DNA from: Mycobacterium sp. BK086
GTDB taxonomy: Bacteria; Actinomycetota; Actinomycetes; Mycobacteriales; Mycobacteriaceae
NCBI GenBank assembly: GCA_004362315.1
Contig: SNWL01000004.1
Span: 744,001-808,000 of the forward strand
Direction: 5' to 3'
DNA: 64,000 nucleotides
Shown: piece after piece, positions 1 to 11,637 of the stretch
Position numbering within the stretch: position 1 is the first letter of the stretch
Layout of the letters: the number at the start of each line of letters is the position of its first letter
Notes under the pieces: generated by a model
Databases searched by the model: none
What the model was told of the DNA's origin: nothing
What the model saw: only the letters and a program-made list of their open reading frames with translations
Position numbers and translations under genes: made by a program

Positions 1-187
1 GCGGCGCTTCGGCATGGCCAGCGCGCCGAGCGCCGACACCGCCATCCAGCCCTGGGCGTGCTCACCGAAGTGCGACATCGACCGGGCCACCTCGATGACC
101 GGGGGCTTGCCCAGCGCAGACTGGACGGCGACCAGGACCGCGACTTCTCCGCTCGCGGGCGGCGCAACCGGCTCCGGCAGGCTGCTG

Positions 188-195
<8 letters not shown>
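1..195 (-). CDS. PAP2-family phosphatase, N-terminal part (runs off the window)
   Basis: The ATG at 195 overlaps the end of glfT2 by 8 bases (ATGCCTGA), and the frame stays open to the window edge, giving about 65 residues. This is the position of Rv3807c, the PAP2-type membrane phosphatase proposed to act in decaprenyl-phosphoryl-ribose synthesis, next to ubiA and glfT2. The visible part is a soluble N-terminus; the residues SMSHFGEHAQGWMAVSALGA near its end fit the start of the PAP2 region. No catalytic motif is in the window, so the call rests on gene order and the SxxxEH-like segment. Confidence 0.72.
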
Positions 196-3348
<3,153 letters not shown>

Positions 3349-3588
3349 CTAGGTTATCCGACGGCCAGGGTGTGACCCGCATCGCAAGCCCACGCGCCAA
3401 CCGGAAATCAAGAGGGCCCGTAACGAATCCAGGTCGCAATTGGCTCACGATTCAGCATCGTCACTTTAGTCACAACAGTCTCACTCGTACCATCGATCAC
3501 GTTGGCTTCGGATCCGGCGCACGGCCGTTTCCCGGACCTTACGAAGTAGTTCAGACACGAACGTTGTCTAGATATTGAGGAGACTTCC

Positions 3589-4539
3589 GTGCCTAACAGC
3601 CGTCGACGCAAGCTCTCGACAGCCATGAGCGCAGTCGCCGCATTGGCCGTCGCAAGTCCTATTGCCGCTATTGGCGTGGTCGAATTGACCGCCACCCCGC
3701 AGAAGGCACCCGAGCAGCGCGAGTTCGTCCGCGCCGCGGTGGTGACCGACCTGCCGAACGAGATCATGTCCGCGCTGCAGCAGGGTCTGTCGCAGTTCGG
3801 GATCAACCTGCCGCCGCTGCCGACGGGCCTGAGCCCGGCCGGTGCCCAGCCGGCGCAGGCCGGGCCGACGCTGACGACGCCGAGCCTGAGCACGCCCGGT
3901 CTCACCACGCCGAGCCTGACCGCACCGGGATTGACCACGCCTGGTCTGACCACCCCAGGGCTCACCACGCCGAGCCTGAGCACGCCGGGCTTGACCACGC
4001 CGAGCCTGAGCACCCCGGGCCTGACGACTCCTGGCCTGACCACGCCCGGGCTCACTACACCCAGCCTGAGCACGCCCGGTCTGACGACACCTGGTCTGAC
4101 CACCCCCGGTCTGACCACGCCGAGCGTCTCCACGCCTGGATTGACGGTGCCGCCGGCGTCGGCGTCGCTGACCGATCCCGGGCTGACCAACCCCGCGCTG
4201 ACCACTCCCCAGCTCGGTGCCGCGACCCCGTCGTTGTCGACCCCCGGGCTGACCAGCCCGTCGGCAACCGGTCTCGGGCTGCCCAATGAGATGCCGATCA
4301 CGGCGCCCGCGGCGGGTACCTACCCGATCCTCGGGGATCCCTCGCTGGCCATGCCGGCCGCGCCGGCCGCCTCCGGCGGGATCATCAGCGACCTGAGCAG
4401 CGCCGCCAACCAGCTCGGCGTCGGACAAGCGATCGATTTGCTCAAGGGTGTGGTCATGCCGTCGATCACCCAGGCAATGCAAGGTGCCTCGGCGGCCGCC
4501 GCCGCTGCTCCGGCAGCAGCACCGGCCCCGGCGGGTTAA
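3589..4539 (+). CDS. erp: Exported repetitive protein Erp (PirG)
   Basis: This is a surface-exposed mycobacterial protein needed for envelope integrity and, in pathogens, for growth in the host (Rv3810 family). The 316-residue product starts at a GTG with a GAGGAG ribosome-binding site 6 bases upstream. It has a short basic start and a hydrophobic signal segment (about 8-35), then a conserved N-domain. A central array of 19 pentapeptides of the PGLTT/PSLST type follows (residues 94-188). After a degenerate stretch comes a C-domain that ends in an alanine/proline-rich tail. It diverges from glf. Repeat number is the main variable between species of this family. Confidence 0.95.
   Translation: MPNSRRRKLSTAMSAVAALAVASPIAAIGVVELTATPQKAPEQREFVRAAVVTDLPNEIMSALQQGLSQFGINLPPLPTGLSPAGAQPAQAGPTLTTPSLSTPGLTTPSLTAPGLTTPGLTTPGLTTPSLSTPGLTTPSLSTPGLTTPGLTTPGLTTPSLSTPGLTTPGLTTPGLTTPSVSTPGLTVPPASASLTDPGLTNPALTTPQLGAATPSLSTPGLTSPSATGLGLPNEMPITAPAAGTYPILGDPSLAMPAAPAASGGIISDLSSAANQLGVGQAIDLLKGVVMPSITQAMQGASAAAAAAPAAAPAPAG
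3868..4152 (+). repeat. 19-unit pentapeptide repeat inside erp
   Basis: Nineteen consecutive 15-base units encode [G/S]L[T/S]TP pentapeptides. The order is not random: three GLTTP units followed by one SLSTP (or SVSTP) unit recurs three times, which suggests expansion by duplication of a four-unit, 60-base block. Further degenerate units continue to about 4260. Confidence 0.9.
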
Positions 4540-4555
4540 CGAAGACCTGCGTCGG

Positions 4556-4621
4556 AACGGCACCGCAGGGTGGGTCAGGCCGCTAGGTCAGTGAACCCGG
4601 AGAGGCCCCTGCGGTGCCGTT
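4556..4621 (+). terminator. Long hairpin after erp, candidate terminator
   Basis: AACGGCACCGCAGGG at 4556-4570 is matched perfectly by its reverse complement at 4607-4621: a 15-bp stem with a 36-base loop. It lies 17 bases after the erp stop and 80 bases before the next start. There is no T tract, as is usual for mycobacterial terminators of this shape. An attenuator or a protein-binding site is also possible. Confidence 0.55.
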
Positions 4622-4701
4622 GCAGGTCACAAGTATCACTTTCTTCACACTGGCCCGTGTCGAAACAGTGGTATCAGAAGGCACATACGTAACATCGCCT
4701 T

Positions 4702-6345
4702 GTGCTGTCCCGTCGACCCGCGCCGTCGATCGTGTTCACCGCAATCGCGGCGACCGTCGTCATCCTGCCGTGGGCTGTCACCGGTGTGCCCGGCTCGGAG
4801 CACAAGGACGGACCGAACGCCGCTGAGACGGTGCTGTCCCAGCAGCCGCTGACCGGCCTGGGCGGTGGGCAGACCATCCGCGAAATCAGCCAGTCGACAC
4901 CGTTCTCCCTGGTGGCGTTGACGGGTACCGACCTCACCGGGACATCGGCCCGGGTGCGCGCCAAGAAGGTGGATGGAAGCTGGGGTCCGTGGTACGACGC
5001 GGAGACCCTCGAGTCGAACGCCGACGACACGCAGCACGGCGGACCGCGCGGTACCGATCCGGTGTTCGTCGGGACCACGACCTCGGTGCAGATCGCGGTC
5101 ACGCGCCCGGCGAACGCCCCGATCACCAGCGCACCGCCCGAGACCGGACTCGACGCCGGCAAGGAGCTGGGCTATGTGCCGGCGACCGCCGAACAGCCGT
5201 TCGCGCAGAACATCTCCGCGGTGCTGATCACCCCGCCGAAGGCGCCCGTCGACTCGCAGTGGCAGCCACCGACCGCTGCCCTGGGACCGGGCCAGCCGCC
5301 GAACATCATCAGCCGCGCCCAGTGGGGTGCCGACGAGCACATCCGTTGCGGAAATGCCCAGTACGGCCCCGGGATTCGCGCGGCGGTGGTCCACCACACA
5401 GCTGGCAGCAACGACTACGCGCCGGAAGACTCCGCAGAGATCGTCCGCTCCATTTACGCCTACCACACCCGCACGTTGGGCTGGTGCGACATCGCCTACA
5501 ACGCCTTGGTCGACAGATACGGTCAGGTCTTCGAAGGCCGGGCCGGTGGCATCACCAAAGACGTACTCGGTTCTCACACAGGCGGATTCAACAGCGATGT
5601 GTGGGGCGTAGCGATGATCGGCGACTTCGAGGACGTTCCGCCCACCGACGTCCAGATCCGCACGGTAGGCAGGCTGCTCGGCTGGCGGATGGGTCTGGAC
5701 CACGTCAACCCGTTGGGCACCACGATGTTGCGGTCCGCCGGAGGCGAATACACCTTCTTCTCCGCCGGCGCCACCCCCACGCTGCCGACGATCTTCGCCC
5801 ACCGCGACGTCGGCAACACCGAATGCCCGGGCAACGCGGGTTACGCCGCCCTCGGCCAGATCCGGGACATCGCAGCACGATTCAACCGGCCGCCTGACCT
5901 GATGGAGTCGCTGCGCGGAGGCGCCATCTTCGCCAAATGGGAAGCCATGGGCGGCAAGGACGGACCGCTCGGCGAGCCGACCTCTCCGGAGGCCTCGGCC
6001 GATGGTGCCGCGCGGTACGTGACGTTCGAGCGCGGTGCCATCTACTGGTCGCCGAGCACCGAGGCTCAGCCGCTGACCGGAGCGATCTACGAAGCCTGGG
6101 CCTCACTGGGTTACGAGCGCGGTGCGCTGGGCCTGCCCACCAGCGGGGAGATCCAGGAACCCGAGTGGATCGTGCAGAACTTCCAGCACGGCACACTGAA
6201 CTTCGACCGGCAGACCCACAACGTCCTGCGGGTGGTGGACGCGTTGACACTGGTCATGCCGCCGCCGTCGGCTGAGGGACCGCCGGTGCAGCTGGAGCGG
6301 TTCAGCCGCGCCGCGAACCCGGTGCTGGAAGCGCCTGCCAACTAA
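4702..6345 (+). CDS. Secreted PGRP-type N-acetylmuramoyl-L-alanine amidase with LGFP repeats
   Basis: This is the homologue of Rv3811. The 547-residue product starts at GTG 4702 with a short signal sequence. A beta-rich N-domain fills about 30-190. The amidase_2/PGRP domain begins at RAQWGADEHIRCG (about 211) and has the zinc-ligand pattern VVHHTAGSN and, about 130 residues later, FAHRDVGNTECPGN. The C-terminal part carries two LGFP-type repeats (GPLGEPTS and GALGLPTS), modules that bind arabinogalactan-peptidoglycan in actinobacteria. It is therefore probably a wall-anchored or secreted peptidoglycan hydrolase. It stands alone between the erp hairpin and the convergent HAD gene, whose stop is only 5 bases away. 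Confidence 0.9.
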   Translation: MLSRRPAPSIVFTAIAATVVILPWAVTGVPGSEHKDGPNAAETVLSQQPLTGLGGGQTIREISQSTPFSLVALTGTDLTGTSARVRAKKVDGSWGPWYDAETLESNADDTQHGGPRGTDPVFVGTTTSVQIAVTRPANAPITSAPPETGLDAGKELGYVPATAEQPFAQNISAVLITPPKAPVDSQWQPPTAALGPGQPPNIISRAQWGADEHIRCGNAQYGPGIRAAVVHHTAGSNDYAPEDSAEIVRSIYAYHTRTLGWCDIAYNALVDRYGQVFEGRAGGITKDVLGSHTGGFNSDVWGVAMIGDFEDVPPTDVQIRTVGRLLGWRMGLDHVNPLGTTMLRSAGGEYTFFSAGATPTLPTIFAHRDVGNTECPGNAGYAALGQIRDIAARFNRPPDLMESLRGGAIFAKWEAMGGKDGPLGEPTSPEASADGAARYVTFERGAIYWSPSTEAQPLTGAIYEAWASLGYERGALGLPTSGEIQEPEWIVQNFQHGTLNFDRQTHNVLRVVDALTLVMPPPSAEGPPVQLERFSRAANPVLEAPAN

Positions 6346-6349
6346 GGCT

Positions 6350-7162
6350 TTACAGCCACCAACGTTCGAGAACCCTGGCCAGTCCGTCCTCCGCGTTCGA
6401 TGCGGTCACCTCGTTGGCGGCCGCAACCGCCTCGGGGTGTGCATTGCCCATCGCCACGCCGTGGCCGGCCCAACGCAGCATCGGTATGTCGTTGGGCATG
6501 TCGCCGAACGCCACCACGTCTTCTGCGGTGATGCCAAGTGGGTGCGCCACCTCGTCCACGCCGGTCGCCTTGCTGGTGCCGAGCGGATTGATCTCGATCA
6601 GGCCGTTGTTGGTGGAATAGGTGATATCCCCTTGTATCCCAATGTGTTTGACGAGTTCAGCGGCCATGTCCGAACTGCGAGCACCGGCCTTGCGGATCAG
6701 CAGCTTCACCGCGGGCGCGCTCAACAGATCCTCCATCGACACCTCGGTGTTGTCCGGGTTCAGCCAGGCGTGCTCGTAACCGGGTGAGCTGACGAACTGC
6801 GGTGTCGCCGAATCGTGCGCACTGCGGCCGACACGTTCGACAGCCAGGCCGGCCCCGGGAATCACCCGGGTGGCGATCTCGGCGAGCTCGGTGAGCACGT
6901 CGACAGCCAAGGTGCGCGCGGAGATGATGCGGTCGTGCTCGGCGTCGTAGATCACCGCGCCGTTGGCGCACACCGCCATCGGGGCGAAACCCAGCTCCTC
7001 GACCACCGGCGGCACCCACCGGGGCGGACGGCCTGTCGCCAACACGAATTGGGCACCCGCCGCCACCGCGGCACGCACCGCCTGCCGGGTGCGCGGCGTG
7101 ACGCGCTCGTCCTCGTCGAGCAGGGTGCCGTCCACGTCGGTGGCGATCAGAGCGGGCAGCAT
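6350..7162 (-). CDS. HAD-superfamily (Cof-type) phosphatase
   Basis: The 270-residue product starts at ATG 7162, whose A is shared with the TGA of the upstream acyltransferase (TGATG). All four HAD motifs are visible: DVDGTLLD at the N-terminus (nucleophile D9), the ATGRPP segment of motif II, the motif III lysine in the GTSKATGVDEV segment, and AFGDMPNDIPML as motif IV. The type IIB cap lies between motifs II and III. It matches Rv3813c in order. Cof-type members dephosphorylate sugar phosphates or flavin precursors; the substrate here cannot be told. It is the last gene of a three-gene minus-strand operon with two acyltransferases. Confidence 0.9.
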   Translation of the reverse strand: MLPALIATDVDGTLLDEDERVTPRTRQAVRAAVAAGAQFVLATGRPPRWVPPVVEELGFAPMAVCANGAVIYDAEHDRIISARTLAVDVLTELAEIATRVIPGAGLAVERVGRSAHDSATPQFVSSPGYEHAWLNPDNTEVSMEDLLSAPAVKLLIRKAGARSSDMAAELVKHIGIQGDITYSTNNGLIEINPLGTSKATGVDEVAHPLGITAEDVVAFGDMPNDIPMLRWAGHGVAMGNAHPEAVAAANEVTASNAEDGLARVLERWWL

Positions 7163-7908
7163 CAGTGATGCTCCCGGGCGCGTCGTGCGCGTTCGGCCAA
7201 CTCGGCCTCGTCGAGTTTCTTGGCCTCGTCCAGGCTCGGAGCTCCGCCGCCGAGGCCCTCGGGCACCCAGTACTCGCCGGCCGGATGCGGATATGCCACC
7301 TGGACCTCGCGCAGGATCGTGCTCATCTGATGTTTGAGCGCGGCATCCAGCTCGGCGGCGGTCCCCACCGGCAATATCGGCCTGCCGAACCGGACGGTGA
7401 ACGGAATCTTTTTGCGGCGCAACTGCTTCGGATGGTCCTTCGTCCACACTCGATGGGCGCCCCACACGATGCACGGGATGATCGGGACCCGCGCCTCCAG
7501 CGCCATCCGCGAGGCGCCGCTCTTGAAGTCCTTGAGGACGAACGCCCGGCTGATGGTCGCCTCCGGGTAGACCCCGACCAGCTCCCCGGATCGCAATTGG
7601 TGGACGGCTTCGGCGTAGGCACGCGCTCCGGCCTGCCGATTCACCGGGATGGTCCCGGTGTGCCTGATCAGAAAGTTCACGATCCGGACGTCCTGCATTT
7701 CGGCCTTGATCATGAACCGGATGCGGCGCTTGCGCGCGCGGGTGCCCAACGCGGCGGGCAGGAAATCGACGTAGCTGGTGTGGTTGATCGCGATCACGGC
7801 GCCACCGCGCGCGGGAACGTTCTCGAGACCCTCGAAGGTGATCGTCGTCCCCGCGGCCCTGACCACCATCGAGGCGACGATCTCCAGGGTGCGGAAAACC
7901 GGCTCCAT
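7162..7908 (-). CDS. PlsC-type 1-acylglycerol-3-phosphate acyltransferase (second of pair)
   Basis: The 248-residue product starts at ATG 7908, two bases after the upstream stop. The acyltransferase signature H-x4-D is in INHTSYVDF (about 38-46); the donor-site stretch GTIPVNR and the YPEATIS motif follow. An N-terminal hydrophobic helix could anchor it to the membrane. M. tuberculosis has three such genes in tandem here (Rv3814c-Rv3816c); this genome has two. They probably acylate lysophosphatidic acid or a related lipid acceptor. The two copies are clearly paralogous along their whole length. Confidence 0.9.
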   Translation of the reverse strand: MEPVFRTLEIVASMVVRAAGTTITFEGLENVPARGGAVIAINHTSYVDFLPAALGTRARKRRIRFMIKAEMQDVRIVNFLIRHTGTIPVNRQAGARAYAEAVHQLRSGELVGVYPEATISRAFVLKDFKSGASRMALEARVPIIPCIVWGAHRVWTKDHPKQLRRKKIPFTVRFGRPILPVGTAAELDAALKHQMSTILREVQVAYPHPAGEYWVPEGLGGGAPSLDEAKKLDEAELAERARRAREHH

Positions 7909-7910
7909 GC

Positions 7911-8687
7911 CTACCCCGGTGACCCGGGCGGATCGGCCCGCTGGGCCCGTTTGGCCGCTTTCTCCGCGGCTTCGGCCTGCTCCATCACGGCCGCTTCGGC
8001 CAAGGTCGGCGCGCCGCCGCCCAGCCGGTGCGGGACCCAGAACTCTCCGGCAGGGTGCTGGCCGTAGCTGTCCTGAACACGTTCGAGCAGGTGCTGCATT
8101 CTCGAGTGCAGCAGCGCGGTGAGCTCGTTGGCCGGCAAGGTCGGCGGGATGGGCTCGCCAACCGCGATCGAGATCGGCACCTTGGGCCGCCACATCTTCC
8201 GGGGATGGCCCTTGGTCCAGATGCGTTGAGCGCCCCACACGATGTGCGGGACGATCGGCACGTCCGCGGCGATCGCCATGCGTGCCGCTCCGGACTTGAA
8301 TTCCTTGAGCTCGAAGCTGCGGCTGATCGTCGCTTCCGGGTACACGCCCACGAGCTCGCCGGCCTTCAGCGCCAGGCACGCCGCGTCGAAGGAGGCGGCG
8401 CCGGCATCCCGGTCCACCGGGATGTGCCGCAGGCTGCGCATGATCGGCCCGGTGGCCTTGGAGTCGAAGACCTCGCGCTTGGCCATGAACCGCACCTTGC
8501 GGCCGCGGTGTTGCAGGTAGGCGGGCAACCCGGCGAAGGTGAAGTCGAAGTAGCTGGTGTGGTTGATGGCCACGACCGCCCCGCCGGTGACGGGCAGGTT
8601 CTCGACACCGGTCACGTTGAACTTGATTCCTTGCACACGCCAGGTCAGGCGGGCGAGCTGGATGACAGTCCCGTATACCGGTTCCAC
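7911..8687 (-). CDS. PlsC-type acyltransferase (first of pair)
   Basis: The 258-residue product starts at GTG 8687 (MEPVYGTVIQLARL). It carries INHTSYFDF (the H-x4-D catalytic motif), IPVDRDAGAAS, YPEATISRSFELKEFKSG and the phosphate-binding FKSGAARMA stretch. It resembles the downstream copy closely, including the C-terminal GEFWVPHRLGGGAPTL stretch, so the pair came from a duplication. It is the promoter-proximal gene of the operon. The 61 bases between it and the divergent 8748 region must hold promoters for both directions. Confidence 0.9.
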   Translation of the reverse strand: MEPVYGTVIQLARLTWRVQGIKFNVTGVENLPVTGGAVVAINHTSYFDFTFAGLPAYLQHRGRKVRFMAKREVFDSKATGPIMRSLRHIPVDRDAGAASFDAACLALKAGELVGVYPEATISRSFELKEFKSGAARMAIAADVPIVPHIVWGAQRIWTKGHPRKMWRPKVPISIAVGEPIPPTLPANELTALLHSRMQHLLERVQDSYGQHPAGEFWVPHRLGGGAPTLAEAAVMEQAEAAEKAAKRAQRADPPGSPG

Positions 8688-8774
8688 AGCGGTTAGCCTA
8701 GCTCGCTGGCATTCCGCCCCGCCCGGGGACCGCTAAGCTCAGTTGGGGTGCAGCGACCAGGGGAAAGGGTATTC

Positions 8775-10325
8775 GTGCAGGTCACCAGCATCGGCCACGC
8801 CGGTTTTCGAATCGACACCCAGGCGGGAAGCATCCTCTGCGACCCGTGGCTGAACCCAGCGTATTTCGCATCGTGGTTCGTCTTCCCGGACAACAGCGGC
8901 CTGGACTGGGCCGCTCTGGGCGACTGCGACTACCTGTACGTCTCGCACCTGCACAAGGATCACTTCGACCCGCAGCTGCTCGCCGAGTACGTCAACAAGG
9001 ACGCCGTCGTTTTGCTGCCGGACTTTCCGGTCCCCGACCTCAGACGCGAACTGGAGAAGGTGGGCTTCCACCGGTTCTACGAAACGACCGACTCCGTCAA
9101 GCATCGGCTCAGCGGCCCCAAGGGCGAGCTGGACGTGATGATCGTCGCGCTGCGCGCGCCTGCCGACGGGCCCATCGGCGACTCGGGACTGATCGTCTCC
9201 GACGGCACCACCACCGTGTTCAACATGAACGACTCGCGGCCGCTGGCGCTCGACGTGCTGGCCGATGCGTTCGGCCACATCGACGTGCACATGCTGCAGT
9301 ACTCGGGGGCGATCTGGTACCCGATGGTCTACGACATGCCCGCGCGCGCCAAGGAGTCGTTCGGCACCCAGAAACGTCAGCGCGGGATGGACCGGTGCAG
9401 GCAGTTCATCTCCGATGTCGATGCGACATGGGTGATTCCGTCGGCCGGGCCGCCGTGCTTCCTGGATCCCGCGCTGCGCGATCTCAACGACGACCACGAC
9501 GATCCCGCGAACATCTTCCCGGACCAGATGGTGTTCCTGGAGCAGATGCGACGCAACGGCAATGACGGCGGGCTGTTGATGATCCCCGGCTCGGTCGCTG
9601 AATTCACTGGTAAACAACTGGATTCACTTACCCACCCGATTCCGGTCGCCGACGTGGAGGCGATCTTCACCACCGGTAAGGCCGACTACATCGCCGACTA
9701 CGCCGAGCGGATGGCACCTGTGCTGGCCGCCGAGAAGGCCTCGTGGGCGCCGGCGGCCGGCGAGTCGCTGCTGGAGCCGTTGCGGGCGAAGTTCGAGCCG
9801 ATCATGTTGCAGAGCGATCAGATCTGCGACGGTATCGGCTACGCGGTGGAGCTGCGAGTGGGTCCGGAGACAATCGTGGTGGACTTCCCGAAACGTGCTG
9901 TGCGCGAACCGATTGCCGATGAGAGATTCCGCTACGGCTTCGAGATCGCGCCGGAACTGGTGCGCACGGTGCTCCGCGATGACGAACCGGACTGGGTCAA
10001 TACGATCTTCCTGTCCACCCGCTTCCGGGCGTGGCGGGTCGGCGGGTACAACGAGTATCTGTACACCTTCTTCAAGTGCCTGACCGACGAGCGGATCGCC
10101 TACGCCGACGGCTGGTTTGCCGAGACACACGACGACACCGCGGACGTGGTTTTGGGTGGGTACACGATGCAGCGCCGCTGCCCGCACCTGAAGGCGGATC
10201 TGTCGAAATTCGGTGTGGTGGAAGGTTCGACGCTGACCTGCAACCTGCACGGCTGGCAATGGAACCTGGAGAACGGGCGCTGCCTGACCACCAAGGGCCA
10301 TGAATTGCGGTGCTCTCGGACATGA
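8775..10325 (+). CDS. Metallo-beta-lactamase-fold protein with C-terminal Rieske domain
   Basis: This is the homologue of Rv3818, 516 residues. The GTG at 8775 is preferred because GGGAAAGGG ends 6 bases before it; a GTG at 8748 is in frame as an alternative. The N-terminal half has the UlaG-like metal site HLHKDH (H58, H60, D62, H63). The C-terminus has a Rieske [2Fe-2S] pattern: C469-P-H471 and C489-x2-H492 in CNLHGW. This combination resembles the CMP-sialic acid hydroxylase architecture, but in the opposite domain order. The substrate is unknown. The stop overlaps the next start (ATGA), so the small partner gene is co-translated. Confidence 0.88.
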   Translation: MQVTSIGHAGFRIDTQAGSILCDPWLNPAYFASWFVFPDNSGLDWAALGDCDYLYVSHLHKDHFDPQLLAEYVNKDAVVLLPDFPVPDLRRELEKVGFHRFYETTDSVKHRLSGPKGELDVMIVALRAPADGPIGDSGLIVSDGTTTVFNMNDSRPLALDVLADAFGHIDVHMLQYSGAIWYPMVYDMPARAKESFGTQKRQRGMDRCRQFISDVDATWVIPSAGPPCFLDPALRDLNDDHDDPANIFPDQMVFLEQMRRNGNDGGLLMIPGSVAEFTGKQLDSLTHPIPVADVEAIFTTGKADYIADYAERMAPVLAAEKASWAPAAGESLLEPLRAKFEPIMLQSDQICDGIGYAVELRVGPETIVVDFPKRAVREPIADERFRYGFEIAPELVRTVLRDDEPDWVNTIFLSTRFRAWRVGGYNEYLYTFFKCLTDERIAYADGWFAETHDDTADVVLGGYTMQRRCPHLKADLSKFGVVEGSTLTCNLHGWQWNLENGRCLTTKGHELRCSRT

Positions 10326-10663
10326 GCGCGCCTCCGCAGCAGTACTACGACGACGGTCTGGTTCAACTGGACCGCTTCGCACTGACGTTGCGGCGCTACC
10401 ACTTTCCGTCGGGGACTGCGAAAGTGATTCCCCTGCAGGCGATCAAGGGGTACAAGGCCGAGCCACTGGGACTCTGGATGCAGCGCTTCCAGCTCTGGGG
10501 CAGTTCGGATCCCCGACGCTGGCTGCCGCTGGACATCTACCGGCCGATCAAGTCCACGCTCGTCACCCTCGACGTGCCGGGCACAACTCCGAGTCCCGCG
10601 TTCACCCCGGTCAAACCGCGGGAGTTCTTGAAGGTGCTCGAGGAGTTGCTCGCGGCCACCTAA
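10322..10663 (+). CDS. Conserved small protein (Rv3819-like)
   Basis: 113 residues from ATG 10322, coupled by ATGA to the MBL/Rieske gene. No signal peptide or membrane segment. The protein is rich in aromatic and basic residues (RYHFPSG, LWMQRFQLWG). The same pairing occurs at Rv3818/Rv3819, so it is probably a partner of the Rieske protein. No catalytic motif is recognised; function unknown. Confidence 0.78.
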   Translation: MSAPPQQYYDDGLVQLDRFALTLRRYHFPSGTAKVIPLQAIKGYKAEPLGLWMQRFQLWGSSDPRRWLPLDIYRPIKSTLVTLDVPGTTPSPAFTPVKPREFLKVLEELLAAT

Positions 10664-10672
10664 GCTCAGCGG

Positions 10673-11455
10673 ATGCTAGAGCTGCTCACCAAAGGCACCA
10701 GCACACCGGCACACCCGACGCCGCTGCTCTTCGTCCATGGCGGCTGGCACGGCGCGTGGTGCTGGGCTGACAATTTCCTGGATTACTTTGCCGGGCAGGG
10801 CTTCCTCGCCGCCGCGGTGAGCCTGCGCGGTCACGCCGGCAGCGCGTCGGCCAAACCGCTGAAGTCGTGTACGGTCGCCGACTACGTCGACGATGTCGCG
10901 GCCGCGGCAACCGAGCTCGGTGCCAGCCCGGTGGTGGTCGGGCACTCGATGGGCGGCTTCGTCGTGCAGAAGTACCTCGAAAAGTACCGCGCCCCAGCGG
11001 GAGTGCTGATGGCCTCGATGCCGTCGCGCTCGGCGCATCGGCTCGCGGTGGCGTTACGCATCATGCGCCGTCATCCGGCGGTGTCTTTTCGCGCCTACAG
11101 CGTCGGGACCGTCGCCGATCTGGTCAACACCCCGCAACGGGCGCGCGAACACTTCTTCTGTGACAGCACACCGGAATCCGTGGTAGCCGATTGTGCACAA
11201 CGTCTGCAAGCCGAGAGTCATCACGGCGGAGGTTTGCGGATGCGGTTCACGCCGGGTCTCGTGACATCGCCGCTGCTGGTGCTCGGCGCCGAGCATGACC
11301 GGGCTGTGAGCGTCCGCGCGGTGCGCGCGACGGCCCGAGACTACGGAACCACGGCCGAGATCTTCACCGGTATGGGGCACAACATGATGCTGGAGCCGGG
11401 CTGGCCGCTGGTGGCCGAGCGGATCCAGACCTGGCTGGCGGGCTTGAGTATCTAG
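10673..11455 (+). CDS. Alpha/beta hydrolase
   Basis: A 260-residue single-domain alpha/beta hydrolase. The oxyanion stretch FVHGGWHGAWCW is at about 22-33. The nucleophile elbow GHSMGG has Ser at about 91. The acid is in VLGAEHDRAVS, and the catalytic histidine is in GMGHNMMLEPGW near the C-terminus. No signal peptide. It starts at ATG 10673, 9 bases after the small upstream gene, so it closes the same operon. The relatives include esterases and lipases of the AB_hydrolase_1 type; the substrate is unknown. Confidence 0.88.
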   Translation: MLELLTKGTSTPAHPTPLLFVHGGWHGAWCWADNFLDYFAGQGFLAAAVSLRGHAGSASAKPLKSCTVADYVDDVAAAATELGASPVVVGHSMGGFVVQKYLEKYRAPAGVLMASMPSRSAHRLAVALRIMRRHPAVSFRAYSVGTVADLVNTPQRAREHFFCDSTPESVVADCAQRLQAESHHGGGLRMRFTPGLVTSPLLVLGAEHDRAVSVRAVRATARDYGTTAEIFTGMGHNMMLEPGWPLVAERIQTWLAGLSI

Positions 11456-11598
11456 CGGTCGTGTTCGACGCCGTCATCGTGGGCCCATTTCGCCCACCAA
11501 GAGGCGGAGCTTTCGGCGGGCTCGTTGGGTTGCGACAATCGGCGGATGGCACCACGAACGCACGCCGAGACCGACGAAATGCGGCGATCTACTCGCAC
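11452..11598 (-). CDS. Possible 48-residue protein, convergent with the hydrolase
   Basis: A GTG at 11598 opens a 48-residue frame ending in WWAKWAHDDGVEHDR, with the stop overlapping the hydrolase stop tail to tail. Third codon positions are mostly G or C, and the tryptophan-rich acidic end looks like a real protein. There is no good ribosome-binding site and the N-terminal half is unconvincing, so the true start may be further in. Not recognised; function unknown. Confidence 0.38.
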   Translation of the reverse strand: MRVDRRISSVSACVRGAIRRLSQPNEPAESSASWWAKWAHDDGVEHDR

Positions 11599-11637
11599 TT
11601 TCGCTGCGAATCGTCGGTTTGGCGAGAGAAAGAAGGG

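Noticed and set aside
3868-4152. Regular repeats that might suggest a CRISPR array
   Set aside because: Units are 15 bases, in frame, with no spacers; they encode the Erp pentapeptides.
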